A stretch of 64,000 nucleotides of DNA. It comes from Bacteroidaceae bacterium (GTDB taxonomy: Bacteria; Bacteroidota; Bacteroidia; Bacteroidales; Bacteroidaceae). Within the stretch, counting starts at the first letter, position 1, and each line of letters begins with the position of its first letter. The stretch spans positions 46,979 to 110,978 of the forward strand of contig JAFRNY010000026.1 of NCBI GenBank assembly GCA_017429945.1, given 5' to 3'. The position numbers were made by a program, and so were the translations under genes. Shown piece after piece: positions 1 to 8,238 of this stretch. The notes beneath the pieces were generated by a model. The model was not told the origin of the DNA. It searched no databases and saw nothing but the letters and a program-made list of their open reading frames with translations.

Positions 1-36
1 TTTGGGAAATGAAAAGTGGAAAGTGAAAAGTGAAAA

Positions 37-1224
37 ATGAATAATCCTAAAGATATGGCAAAGACAAGTAAATTGGCAATCATCCCCGTGATGCTCTGCT
101 TCTTCTGCATGGGCTTCGTGGACTTGGTGGGCATCGCCTCCAACTATGTGAAAGAAGACCTCGGACTGACCGACAGCGTGGCCAACATCTTCCCGTCGCT
201 CGTCTTCTTCTGGTTCCTCATCTTCAGCGTGCCCACAGGCATGCTGATGAACAAGATCGGTCGCAAGCAGACCGTGCTGCTCTCGCTGCTCGTCACCGTC
301 GTCTCGCTCGTGCTGCCCCTCTTCGGAGAGTCGTTCGGCGTGATGCTCGTGGCCTTCTCGCTGCTCGGCATCGGCAACGCGCTGATGCAGACTTCGCTGA
401 ACCCGCTCGTATCCACCGTCATGGGCGGCGGTAACCTGGCCTCCACGCTCACCTTCGGACAGTTCGTCAAGGCCATCGCCTCGTTCTCGGCCCCCTATCT
501 GGCCATGTGGGGCGCCACGCAGGTCATCCCCGAACTCGGCCTGAACTGGCGCGTGCTCTTCGCCATCTTCCTCGTCGTAGGCGCGCTCTCCACGCTGTGG
601 CTGTGGCTGACGCCCATCGAGGAAGCGCCCATCGAGGGCAAGCCCTCCACGTTCGTCGAGTGCTTCAAGCTCCTCGGCACCCCCATCGTCCTCCTCTCGT
701 TCCTCGGCATTATGTGCCACGTGGGCATCGACGTAGGCACGAACACGACGGCTCCCAAAATCCTGATGGAGCGCCTCGGCATGACGCTCAATGAAGCCGC
801 CTTCGCCACCTCGCTCTACTTCATCTTCCGCACCATCGGCTGCCTCACGGGCTCCTTCTTCCTGCGCGTGTTGCGCATGCGCACGTTCTTCATCATCTCC
901 GTCTGTATGATGGCTTTGTCGATGTGCGGCCTCTATTTCGGTCAGACCAAGCTAGTGCTCTACGCCGCCATCGCCCTCGTGGGCTACGGCAACAGCAACG
1001 TCTTCTCGATGTGCTTCGCCACCGCCCTCGAATCCATGCCCGAGAAGCAGAACGAGGTCAGCGGCCTCATGATCATGGGCCTCTTCGGCGGCACCGTGTT
1101 CCCGCTGCTCATGGGCGTCATGAGCGATGCCATGGGCCAGGCCGGCGCTGTGCTCGTCATGGCCGTAGGCGTCATCTACCTGTTCACCTATATCAAACAA
1201 CTCAAAACTCGTATAGGAAGTTAA
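37..1224 (+). CDS. MFS sugar permease, FHS (fucose permease-like) family
   Basis: A 395-aa integral membrane protein with about 12 hydrophobic segments, of the fucose/glucose/galactose:proton symporter type. The MFS loop motif between helices 2 and 3 is visible as GMLMNKIGRKQT near residue 70. It should import a monosaccharide across the inner membrane. A PfkB-family kinase follows on the same strand about 245 bp downstream, the same pairing as the fructose permease and fructokinase in Bacteroides fructan loci, so fructose is the likeliest substrate (inference). The first ATG lies inside an A-rich GTGAAAAAT-type repeat; ATG 55 (MAKTSK) is an equally good start. Substrate is not proven by sequence alone. 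Confidence 0.88.
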   Translation: MNNPKDMAKTSKLAIIPVMLCFFCMGFVDLVGIASNYVKEDLGLTDSVANIFPSLVFFWFLIFSVPTGMLMNKIGRKQTVLLSLLVTVVSLVLPLFGESFGVMLVAFSLLGIGNALMQTSLNPLVSTVMGGGNLASTLTFGQFVKAIASFSAPYLAMWGATQVIPELGLNWRVLFAIFLVVGALSTLWLWLTPIEEAPIEGKPSTFVECFKLLGTPIVLLSFLGIMCHVGIDVGTNTTAPKILMERLGMTLNEAAFATSLYFIFRTIGCLTGSFFLRVLRMRTFFIISVCMMALSMCGLYFGQTKLVLYAAIALVGYGNSNVFSMCFATALESMPEKQNEVSGLMIMGLFGGTVFPLLMGVMSDAMGQAGAVLVMAVGVIYLFTYIKQLKTRIGS

Positions 1225-1468
1225 AGGGAAGTTATGTGGCCTGCGGCCACGGAAGTTAAAGGGACGATTGTCTTGAGAACTGCTTCCCGATAGCTAGCTC
1301 GCTTTGCTCTGCGAAGAACTCCCCTTTAAGTCCAACAATAGACAGAAGTATCGTCCCTTTATCTCCCCTTTATCTCCCCTTTCGCTCGAGCTCTGCTCGC
1401 TTCGCTTGCGAAGAACTCCCTTTTAACTTCCAATAAATTATTCAAACAACTCAAAACTGCATAAGACT
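1225..1468. repeat. Intergenic palindromic repeats between permease and kinase
   Basis: No gene is visible. A perfect hairpin GTGGCC-TGC-GGCCAC lies at 1236-1250, flanked by GGAAGTTAAAGGG-like repeats. Two copies of a second motif follow, at about 1292-1327 and 1384-1425, each with a GCTCGCTTTGCTCTGCGAAG-like core and then AACTCCC. Relatives of this motif occur near 18606 and 30640. They may affect read-through from permease to kinase. Confidence 0.6.
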
Positions 1469-2353
1469 ATGAACGAAAAACGTTATGTCGTAGGCCTGGG
1501 CGAAGTCCTGTGGGACGTTCTGCCCGAAGGCAAGAAACTCGGCGGCGCACCTGCCAACTTCGCTTACCATGCCGGACAGTTCCTCGGTTCGGACAACACC
1601 ATCGCCATCAGCGCTCTCGGCGAGGACAAGCTGGCCGACGAGACCATCGAAGCCCTGCGCGAACACAACCTCAACGACCTGCTGCCCCGCGTGCCCTACC
1701 CCACGGGCACCGTGCAGGTGACGCTGGCCGAAGGCGGTATCCCCACGTACGACATCAAGGAGAACGTGGCTTGGGACAACATTCCCTTCGACGACGATAT
1801 CGCCTCCATCGCACGCTCGTGCCGTGCCGTATGCTTCGGCTCGCTCGCACAGCGCAACATCGTAAGCCGCACCACCATCCAGAAGTTCCTCGACGCCACG
1901 CCCGACGATTGCCTCAAGATCTTCGACATCAACCTGCGCCAGCAGTTCTACACCAAGGAGATCATCCAGGAGAGCATACGCCGCTGCAACATCCTCAAGA
2001 TCAACGACGAGGAACTCGTGCTCATCGGCCGCATGTTCGGCTATCCCGGCCTCGACATCGAGAACAAGTGCTGGCTCATACTGGGCAAGTACAACCTCGA
2101 CATGCTCGTGCTCACCTGCGGCACCAACGGCTCCTACGTCTTCACACCCGGCAATGTCTCGTTCCAGGAGACGCCGAAAGTCACCGTGGCCGACACCGTA
2201 GGCGCGGGCGACTCGTTCACAGGCTCCTTCGTAGGTAGCATCCTGGGTGGCAAGAGCGTGGCCGAGGCCCACCGCACAGCCGTCCGCGTCAGCGCATACG
2301 TCTGCACGCAGAACGGCGCCATGCCCGAAGTGCCCGCCGAGCTGAAGGCCTGA
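1469..2353 (+). CDS. PfkB-family carbohydrate kinase (fructokinase-like)
   Basis: A 294-aa cytoplasmic ribokinase-family sugar kinase that phosphorylates a monosaccharide with ATP. The N-terminal signature GGAPANFAYH (about 25-34) and the C-terminal DTVGAGDS signature (242-249) with catalytic-base Asp248 are intact, and length is normal for fructokinases. It sits directly downstream of an FHS-type permease, so the two probably import and trap the same sugar, most likely fructose. The repeat-rich 245-bp gap leaves it open whether they share a transcript. Confidence 0.9.
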   Translation: MNEKRYVVGLGEVLWDVLPEGKKLGGAPANFAYHAGQFLGSDNTIAISALGEDKLADETIEALREHNLNDLLPRVPYPTGTVQVTLAEGGIPTYDIKENVAWDNIPFDDDIASIARSCRAVCFGSLAQRNIVSRTTIQKFLDATPDDCLKIFDINLRQQFYTKEIIQESIRRCNILKINDEELVLIGRMFGYPGLDIENKCWLILGKYNLDMLVLTCGTNGSYVFTPGNVSFQETPKVTVADTVGAGDSFTGSFVGSILGGKSVAEAHRTAVRVSAYVCTQNGAMPEVPAELKA

Positions 2354-2415
2354 GCCCTGCCATACAACACAAGCACTGCAGCTGATCACCCTGCATTCAG
2401 CGTAGAAACTTAAAC

Positions 2416-2450
2416 CGCCGCCAACCCTGCTGCAAGAGAGGTTGGCGGCG
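2416..2450 (+). terminator. Hairpin after the fructokinase-like gene
   Basis: A perfect 11-bp stem, CGCCGCCAACC (2416-2426) pairing with GGTTGGCGGCG (2440-2450), with a 13-nt loop, 60 bp after the kinase stop codon. No strong T-run follows, so it may be an RNA-stabilising 3' end rather than a classical intrinsic terminator. Confidence 0.5.
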
Positions 2451-2585
2451 ATGCCATTTATAACCTTGCCCACGCTCAGGCGAATGAAAGGTCCATGCTT
2501 CAATGCCCTTACACGCTCTTAGGGCTAATGCTTTAAACACCAATTAAAAAGACAGCCATGACATACCGCGCATTTTGAGCGTACG

Positions 2586-3647
2586 TCAACAGGATTCTGA
2601 AAACAATCTCTTTATACCCATCAATACTTTGTAGGTCGGTTCTACTGATGTAATATCAGAGAGGACGCCTGAATGGCCGTGTTCAATAGATGTTATGAAA
2701 GAAAGTATCTCGCTGTAGTAGCCTTGCGAAAAGATTTGGTTGTTAGGAAGTGTGGGAGCAGCGTTGTTGCGGGCATAAAGGTATTCTATGTTTTTGTTGT
2801 GTTTGCAGACCTTCTCGCAGGGAATACCAAGGAGGGAGGAGAGCTTTGGCTCGAAGGTCAACTGCTCCATCTGAGAGAGGCGGTAGATTCCTTTTGACGT
2901 ACAGACCTTCAGCGTTTCCTCGGCAGATGTCCAGGCGTAGGCGGTGGATAGTTCGAGAGAGCCGACGATGTGGGGATGACGTAGCATGAGGATATAGGAC
3001 GCCGGGGATACTTGCTGGCAGGCTATGATTTCGGGTTTGCCAAAGAGGAAACAAACGAGGTCGAGGGGATGGATGTAAAGGTCAAGCAATGCATCGCCCT
3101 CTGGATAGTTGCCAGTGAGGTAATGGAGGTCGTAACTAATAAGATGCTCTTTGCATAGACGTTTTTGAAGGATTTGCACGGCAGGGGCATAGCGTTTCTG
3201 CAAGCCTACCACGACTAAGGGCGAGCGATGCTCGGGAATGCCATAAAGACGCTGCTGGTCTATGAGGGCTTTCAGCTCCTGCAGCGATTGGCAGGGTGGC
3301 TTCTCAATGAACAGCGACTTGCCGCTTTGCACAACACGCGAGGCAATGGAGAAATGAGCAGAGGGCGAAGCGGAAACAAATACGCCCTTCACTTCTTCGT
3401 CTTTCAATATCGTGTCAAGTGAGGTCGTTGCTTTCACATGAGGAAACTTCCGTTCTATCAGTCTGGCCTTCCTTTCCGATGTGACACAGATATATTTCAG
3501 AGGTACGCCGAGATAGTGAAGAACAGGATAGAGATTGGTCAGCGAGTGTTGTCCCATGCCCACGAAGGCATAAGAATATTTGTACTTTTGGTCGAGGAAT
3601 CGCTCTGTACGCATCCGTTTGTATCGGTTGATTATTTCCTGTATCAT
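2586..3647 (-). CDS. Gfo/Idh/MocA family oxidoreductase
   Basis: A 353-aa NAD(P)-dependent sugar or small-molecule dehydrogenase-like protein. The Rossmann start reads YAFVGMGQHSLTNLYPVL, degenerate against the usual GxGxxG, and the family's EKPP motif follows the second Rossmann half (LFIEKPPCQS). I place the start at ATG 3647: it overlaps the stop of the upstream radical SAM gene as ATGA, a translational-coupling arrangement, while the longer frame would run back into that gene. The pairing with a radical SAM/SPASM protein suggests a two-step modification of an unknown metabolite. Substrate unknown. Confidence 0.8.
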   Translation of the reverse strand: MIQEIINRYKRMRTERFLDQKYKYSYAFVGMGQHSLTNLYPVLHYLGVPLKYICVTSERKARLIERKFPHVKATTSLDTILKDEEVKGVFVSASPSAHFSIASRVVQSGKSLFIEKPPCQSLQELKALIDQQRLYGIPEHRSPLVVVGLQKRYAPAVQILQKRLCKEHLISYDLHYLTGNYPEGDALLDLYIHPLDLVCFLFGKPEIIACQQVSPASYILMLRHPHIVGSLELSTAYAWTSAEETLKVCTSKGIYRLSQMEQLTFEPKLSSLLGIPCEKVCKHNKNIEYLYARNNAAPTLPNNQIFSQGYYSEILSFITSIEHGHSGVLSDITSVEPTYKVLMGIKRLFSESC

Positions 3648-4702
3648 TGTATTGCTTTTAGATGGTTGCGATAGGTCTGCTGAGGGTCTGCCGTCCACTG
3701 GTATGGTCCGTAGAACTTTTCAATAAGCCATTTGGGCAACAGCCGCTCAAAGTTACGCACGAGGATGATATCATACTTACGATGGAAGTTGATCCAGCAG
3801 TCGTTACAGTTCTTGGAATAGTGGCATTGCGTCTGGCAGGTTGTAGCACCGTTGAAAATCTCGTCGAGCGATTGGCTACGGATGTTTCCCAACACCACAT
3901 CAAGATTCTGGCAGAGCGGCACATCGCCGTTGCTGTGAACGACGAGGCAACTCATGATGCTCCGGCAGTGCAGGCGAAGATGCCCATTTCGCCATTCATC
4001 ATAGAGCGCTACGAAGTCGTAGTTCTCCTGCGTCTGGTGGATGCTTTTGGGTATCTGCTTCACGAAGTCCGATGTCGAGAGCAGTTCGCTCGTTGTATCG
4101 AAGAAAGCCATCGTCCCATAGATGCCAATACGGACATCTATGCCGTAGTACTTGGCAACATCAATAACAAACGCCATGTCATCGAAGTCGTTCCACGGCG
4201 AGAGGCAGAACATCAGCGACAGGGGCACTTCATCTTTCAGGGCCTCAACTACCTCAATCACGCGGTCGTAGCCGTTGCAGCCCCGCATCCGCTGGTAAGT
4301 CTCGCGCCCGCCATCGAGAGAAACGTACAGATGCCGAGGCTGATAGCGGCGGACGACATCGATAACCCGACGGGGCGCGAGACAATTGGAAAGCAGCGTG
4401 TAGTTAGAATGGTGCTCATGAAACCACGCCATGATCTCCTCAGCCTGTGGATGAAGGATGAACTCGCCGCCCTCCAGTCCTATGGTAGTCCGTTTGGTGA
4501 CGCATCGGCTATGCATGATTCGCTTGATGTCTTCGAGAGACAGATGTTCCACCTTCTTCTGCCAGATATTGCAGCGCTTGCAGCGCGACTGACAAGACGT
4601 GGTCGAATAAATCATCAGTTGCGACAGCCGCTTGTGCCGTGGCCTCATGATGTTGTTCAGATAGAGAAGCCCGTTGTAGGCGTAATCGTAAATCGTGTAC
4701 AT
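3644..4702 (-). CDS. Radical SAM protein with SPASM-like C-terminal cysteines
   Basis: A 352-aa radical S-adenosylmethionine enzyme. The 4Fe-4S motif CxxxCxxC appears as CQSRCKRC near residue 40. GLEGGEFILHP and LYVSLDGG follow as the usual SAM-barrel landmarks. A cysteine-rich C-terminal part (SCLVVHSNGDVPLCQN, then TCQTQCHYSKNCNDCW) looks like a SPASM/twitch auxiliary cluster domain. The start is ATG 4702; the frame opens five codons earlier at a TTG. Its stop overlaps the start of the Gfo/Idh/MocA gene by four bases. SPASM proteins modify peptides or small molecules; no precursor peptide is visible beside it. Confidence 0.82.
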   Translation of the reverse strand: MYTIYDYAYNGLLYLNNIMRPRHKRLSQLMIYSTTSCQSRCKRCNIWQKKVEHLSLEDIKRIMHSRCVTKRTTIGLEGGEFILHPQAEEIMAWFHEHHSNYTLLSNCLAPRRVIDVVRRYQPRHLYVSLDGGRETYQRMRGCNGYDRVIEVVEALKDEVPLSLMFCLSPWNDFDDMAFVIDVAKYYGIDVRIGIYGTMAFFDTTSELLSTSDFVKQIPKSIHQTQENYDFVALYDEWRNGHLRLHCRSIMSCLVVHSNGDVPLCQNLDVVLGNIRSQSLDEIFNGATTCQTQCHYSKNCNDCWINFHRKYDIILVRNFERLLPKWLIEKFYGPYQWTADPQQTYRNHLKAIQ

Positions 4703-4774
4703 AAAAAATCGTTGCAATTTTGTTTCTAATTATAAAGTCCAAAATTGCAACGAATGACTGCACAGGGCGGTAGG

Positions 4775-5335
4775 TTATTTTATCAGTTTGCCATTGCTTT
4801 CCAGGTATTTCAGGAACGCTTCCCATTGCGGGGCGCGGCGTTGGCGATTGGCCTTTACACGCTCATCGTCGATGAACTGAGGGGGATAACAGTCGTAGAG
4901 ATAGTAGCGGCCATCGTCGATGACCTCGTCGTCGATCTTTCCGCAACAGAGTACGAGGTCATCGAACATCTGGCTATTGATGAGACCGACGTAAGTAGCC
5001 CCGCCAGAAAAAAGGTATTCGTCATCGAGATAGAAGTCTATCTCTGTAGTCAACGGAATCTTCTCACGTAATGGCTCCATCGTGTCGCGGAAGCGTAGTT
5101 CGCGGGTGACGGGGTCGAACCATTCGATGTCATTATCGGTGAAAAGAACTCCTTCTGCGTCAGCATCGGAGCGTGTTCTAGGCTCACCGATTCCAATGGC
5201 AAAGAGCGCAGCTTTTTCTACAGGACAGGTCGTAAAAGGCTTCTCGGGTTCGTTACCGTCAAGGCTGCAGGCTGTCGTCGCTGTGCCGGCAATGGCTATC
5301 GCCATCATCCAGGCAAGAGGGCTGTAATGTTTCAT
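4775..5335 (-). CDS. Putative lipoprotein, unknown function
   Basis: A 186-aa protein with an N-terminal hydrophobic stretch and a lipobox ending ATTAC, so probably lipid-anchored. The mature part is acidic (DADAEGVLFTDNDIEWFD) with no family I recognise. It starts 70 bp downstream of the sigma factor-barrel fusion on the same strand and may be co-transcribed with it, possibly as a target or partner. It lies upstream of the radical SAM pair but is separated from it by about 70 bp. Confidence 0.6.
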   Translation of the reverse strand: MKHYSPLAWMMAIAIAGTATTACSLDGNEPEKPFTTCPVEKAALFAIGIGEPRTRSDADAEGVLFTDNDIEWFDPVTRELRFRDTMEPLREKIPLTTEIDFYLDDEYLFSGGATYVGLINSQMFDDLVLCCGKIDDEVIDDGRYYLYDCYPPQFIDDERVKANRQRRAPQWEAFLKYLESNGKLIK

Positions 5336-5405
5336 ATTCCTTAGAGCTTAAAATATTGGACTATCTATTTATATAGTCCTTTGAAGCATGAAAAGACTGC
5401 ACAGA

Positions 5406-7127
5406 TTACCAAGTAAATCTGATTCCCAGCGGCAGGGAGAAGTTGAACGGATGCTCCGTGCGGTAGGTCTCAATGTCAGTCCTCATCGGGATATAATATC
5501 GCAGGCTTGGTTCGGCGAAGAAACCAATGCTGGGTGTCAGGTTGTATTGCAGGCCCAGACCAGTTCCGAGTGACCACTGCCATGGAGCACGGATGGTGGT
5601 CTTGTCGGTAGCCTCCAACAGGCCATGCAGGTAGTAACTTGTGTTGAGTGGCGAGTAGAGAGGAATCTCCGTGGTAACGCCGATACTTCCGTAGAGGCTC
5701 CACGCCTTTCTATTATATATATTGCAGATGCCCTTCACGGGGATGCCGAGGTAGTGTATGATCTGCTGTTCATTGATGGTATTACCGTTTGAACCCATCT
5801 CAAATTCCGACTTCAGCCTGCTGTAGCTCAGTCCGGTTTCCAGCGCGAAGCGATGATTCAACTGATACTTCAATGCCAACGAGAAGCCCGCGGGCATGTA
5901 GTGGTGGCTCTTGCGGACAATCTTGTCTGTGCCTGTTCCAAAGGCATCACCGGCATTGTTCAGAGCGATGTTCATAATGACGCTGCGAGTCTTGTCGCTC
6001 ACCGCGCTTGGATGAGTTGACAGATAGACGGCATAATCCGACCAGTTGTCAATGCTGCTCGGGATAATCGGAGTTGGTGACGGTCCTGGCGTCGACTGTG
6101 CAGCTGACGGTGCGGGCTTAAAGCTGAACGGCTGGCTATAGCGGTTCTGTTCATCAAACTGACTATTGTATGCCAGTTCTAACGACCATTTCTTATCGTT
6201 ATTTGTACTGACGGTTGACTTTTCGGGGAACAAGTCAGCTATATCATTATGTGGAATTTCCATATTGTGTATCACCTTTGTTGTATCGCCCGATATTGTG
6301 TCGGCATCTGTCTGCTCCTGCGCAACCATATTTGTCAAAGAGTCTGGCATAATGGAATCAAGCGCTTGAGCAATGAAAGACTGTAGTTTGTCAATCGGGG
6401 TATGATGCATGGGGATATGAACGACGACAGGCTTCTGGGGATGCTCTTCCGAGGATTCACTTGTATGTGCATTTAGCTTTGGTGTATCCATCTGCTTGGC
6501 AATGACGGGCTTTGACGCATGGTGCTCACCTACGCCTTTTTTCTTGAACAAAAAGAAAGTGAGCGGTATGAGCAGCAACAGAAGTACGGCTACCCTATAC
6601 TGCCGCATCATCTTGCGGAGCATCTTCTTAGCCCGCGACAGTTGCGAGGATGACGAATGTGGCTCGATGCCCAGCGTATCGGCAATCTCCTTGTGCGACA
6701 ACCCTTCGAACACAGAGAGTCGGAACACCTTGCCATAGCCCTCCGGCAGACGGTCAATGAGCTGCTGCACATCGTCCCATGGCACGCCTCTAACTTCGCT
6801 CTCTCCTCCAGGTATCTGCAAATGCTCAGCTTCCTCTAGTTGCACAAAAGTCATCTTTGCCAGATGGTCTTTATATTTCGATGCAACATTTCTCGTTATC
6901 GACATCATCCATGCCTCTGCTTTCCTGTCATCGCGCAGTTTGTCAAAAGAGGTAAAGATAATCACGAACGCGTCATGCAATACATCGCTGATGGCTTGTT
7001 CATCGCTGACATACCGACGGCATACACCCCTCATCCGTTGGGCGTATGCCTTATACAGAGCTCCGAGGGCATCCGCATCCCCCTGTCTGCACCGTTCTAT
7101 CAACCGTGTTATCTCCATCGAAAACAT
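5406..7127 (-). CDS. ECF sigma factor fused to a membrane helix and C-terminal outer-membrane barrel
   Basis: A single 573-aa frame joining parts normally on separate proteins. Residues about 5-75 are sigma-70 region 2 (ISDVLHDAFVIIFTSFDKL). Residues about 118-172 are region 4 with the helix-turn-helix LSHKEIADTLGIEPHSSSSQ. One hydrophobic helix follows (about 178-194, VAVLLLLLIPLTFFLF), then KKK. A Pro/Ser/Thr-rich linker runs from about 200 to 405. The remainder has alternating beta-strand character (MPAGFSLALKYQLNHRFALE and YGSIGVTTEIPLY) and ends in RFTW, the aromatic C-terminal pattern of outer-membrane barrels. There is no internal stop. In Bacteroidetes an ECF sigma gene is often followed by a separate TM-plus-barrel gene; fusion with it is the simplest origin. 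The protein may be a membrane-tethered or proteolytically released sigma factor spanning the envelope. Confidence 0.85.
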   Translation of the reverse strand: MFSMEITRLIERCRQGDADALGALYKAYAQRMRGVCRRYVSDEQAISDVLHDAFVIIFTSFDKLRDDRKAEAWMMSITRNVASKYKDHLAKMTFVQLEEAEHLQIPGGESEVRGVPWDDVQQLIDRLPEGYGKVFRLSVFEGLSHKEIADTLGIEPHSSSSQLSRAKKMLRKMMRQYRVAVLLLLLIPLTFFLFKKKGVGEHHASKPVIAKQMDTPKLNAHTSESSEEHPQKPVVVHIPMHHTPIDKLQSFIAQALDSIMPDSLTNMVAQEQTDADTISGDTTKVIHNMEIPHNDIADLFPEKSTVSTNNDKKWSLELAYNSQFDEQNRYSQPFSFKPAPSAAQSTPGPSPTPIIPSSIDNWSDYAVYLSTHPSAVSDKTRSVIMNIALNNAGDAFGTGTDKIVRKSHHYMPAGFSLALKYQLNHRFALETGLSYSRLKSEFEMGSNGNTINEQQIIHYLGIPVKGICNIYNRKAWSLYGSIGVTTEIPLYSPLNTSYYLHGLLEATDKTTIRAPWQWSLGTGLGLQYNLTPSIGFFAEPSLRYYIPMRTDIETYRTEHPFNFSLPLGIRFTW

Positions 7128-7580
7128 GATGTCTCTATCTCTTATGTCCGAAAATTATGAAAAGACTGCATGGAATAGTAGCTTTTTTCCAATGAAACCT
7201 CATTATGGCTCCGCTTTGCGGGTGCAAAGGTAGTCTTTATTCTGCATAACACGTTTCTTTTCCCATAGGATAGGACTTAACTTCAGACAAGATTTGCATA
7301 AATCGCACGTGCGAAACATCGGATTCGTACGATGGCATGCTGGTTCACGCCCTGGGCATCGGCAGCACCGCGCGACCAAAGCAAACGATTTTGCGGTGAT
7401 TTCTGAAAAAAATGCAGCCCAACTGATTTTTATCGCCTGATTATTTGGCCAGTACGAGATTTTTCACTACTTTTGCAGCGCAAACGTGAGGAAGCGAGGG
7501 GCCGCCAAGGTTCTTCGCTTCTCGCTTAAAAGACCTTACACATCAAAAAATTATTATACCTTTTTTGTAAGTAACCTGAC
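7128..7580. promoter_or_regulatory. Divergent intergenic region between the sigma fusion and rimP
   Basis: About 450 bp without a gene. Facing left, a TACCTTTG -7 element (CAAAGGTA at 7225-7232 on this strand) precedes the sigma-fusion start by about 100 bp; no clear -33 partner is seen. Facing right is the rimP promoter described separately. The middle, about 7260-7440, shows no other recognisable structure. Confidence 0.5.
7445..7476 (+). promoter_or_regulatory. Bacteroidetes-type promoter of the rimP-nusA-infB cluster
   Basis: A -33 TTTG at 7445-7448 and a -7 TACTTTTG at 7469-7476, separated by 20 nt, match the consensus TTTG-N19-23-TAnnTTTG. Transcription would begin just downstream and give a leader of roughly 95-100 nt before rimP. 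Confidence 0.75.
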
Positions 7581-8048
7581 ATGATCGACAAGCAAAAAGT
7601 GAATGAGCTCGTAGAGCAATGGCTCGAAGGCAAAGATTATTTCCTCACCGACCTCACGGTGACGCCCGACAACTGCATCACCGTGGAGATAGACCACGCC
7701 GACGGCGTATGGATCGACGACTGCGTGCAGCTCTCGCGGTTCATCGAGGACCACCTCAACCGCGACGAGGAGGACTACGAACTCGAGGTGGGCAGCGCCG
7801 GACTGGGACAGCCGTTCAAGGTGCTGCGCCAGTGGCAGAACCACGTGGGCAAGGAAGTGGAAATCGTCACACGCGACGGCCGCAAGCTCAAAGGCACGCT
7901 CAAAGCGGCCTCGGCCGACGCCGTAACGCTCGTCACGCGCCAGAAGGTGACCCTCGAAGGCAAGAAGCGCCCCGTGCTGCAGGACGTCGACATCGACCTG
8001 CCCATGGCCGACATCAAGAGCGGGCGCTACATCATCGACTTCAAATGA
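7581..8048 (+). CDS. rimP: Ribosome maturation factor RimP
   Basis: A 155-aa protein needed for 30S subunit maturation. RimP landmarks are visible: the alpha/beta N-terminal domain with CITVEIDHADGVWIDDCVQLSR, then YELEVGSAGLGQPFKVLRQW at the domain junction, and a C-terminal SH3-like part with GRKLKGTLK. Length is normal for Bacteroidetes. It is the first gene of the conserved rimP-nusA-infB order, which confirms the call. A GC-rich inverted repeat separates it from nusA. Confidence 0.95.
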   Translation: MIDKQKVNELVEQWLEGKDYFLTDLTVTPDNCITVEIDHADGVWIDDCVQLSRFIEDHLNRDEEDYELEVGSAGLGQPFKVLRQWQNHVGKEVEIVTRDGRKLKGTLKAASADAVTLVTRQKVTLEGKKRPVLQDVDIDLPMADIKSGRYIIDFK

Positions 8049-8050
8049 CA

Positions 8051-8230
8051 GACCCACCCCCGGCCCCTCCCGTGAAGGGAGGGGAGAGCCTGCGGGGCGA
8101 GACTAAATAACAGGAAGCCCCACCGGGGCGAAACAATGAAATAATTAATTCACAATAAAGAATGACCCTATAATCTCCGTTAAGCGCCCGGCGCTCCCCT
8201 CCCTTCACGGGAGGGGCCAGGGGGTGGGTC
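8051..8230. repeat. GC-rich inverted-repeat element between rimP and nusA
   Basis: Two almost perfect inverted arms of about 36 bp, at 8051-8086 and 8194-8230, flank about 107 bp of unrelated sequence. Each arm is itself a hairpin (CCCTCCC-GTGAA-GGGAGGG type). Nearly the same arm occurs inside the porin gene at 49421-49455, so this is a dispersed family. It splits the rimP-nusA transcript and its right arm reaches almost to the nusA start. Confidence 0.8.
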
Positions 8231-8238
8231 TTATACTC

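Noticed and set aside
1451-2503. Long minus-strand frame opposite the fructokinase gene
   Set aside because: It is the antisense shadow of a GC-rich gene; the plus-strand product has intact PfkB motifs.
5406-7127. Sigma factor and barrel as two genes joined by a sequencing error
   Set aside because: The frame is continuous across the junction, the TM helix and linker follow naturally from region 4, and no second start with its own leader is seen; re-sequencing would still be worthwhile.
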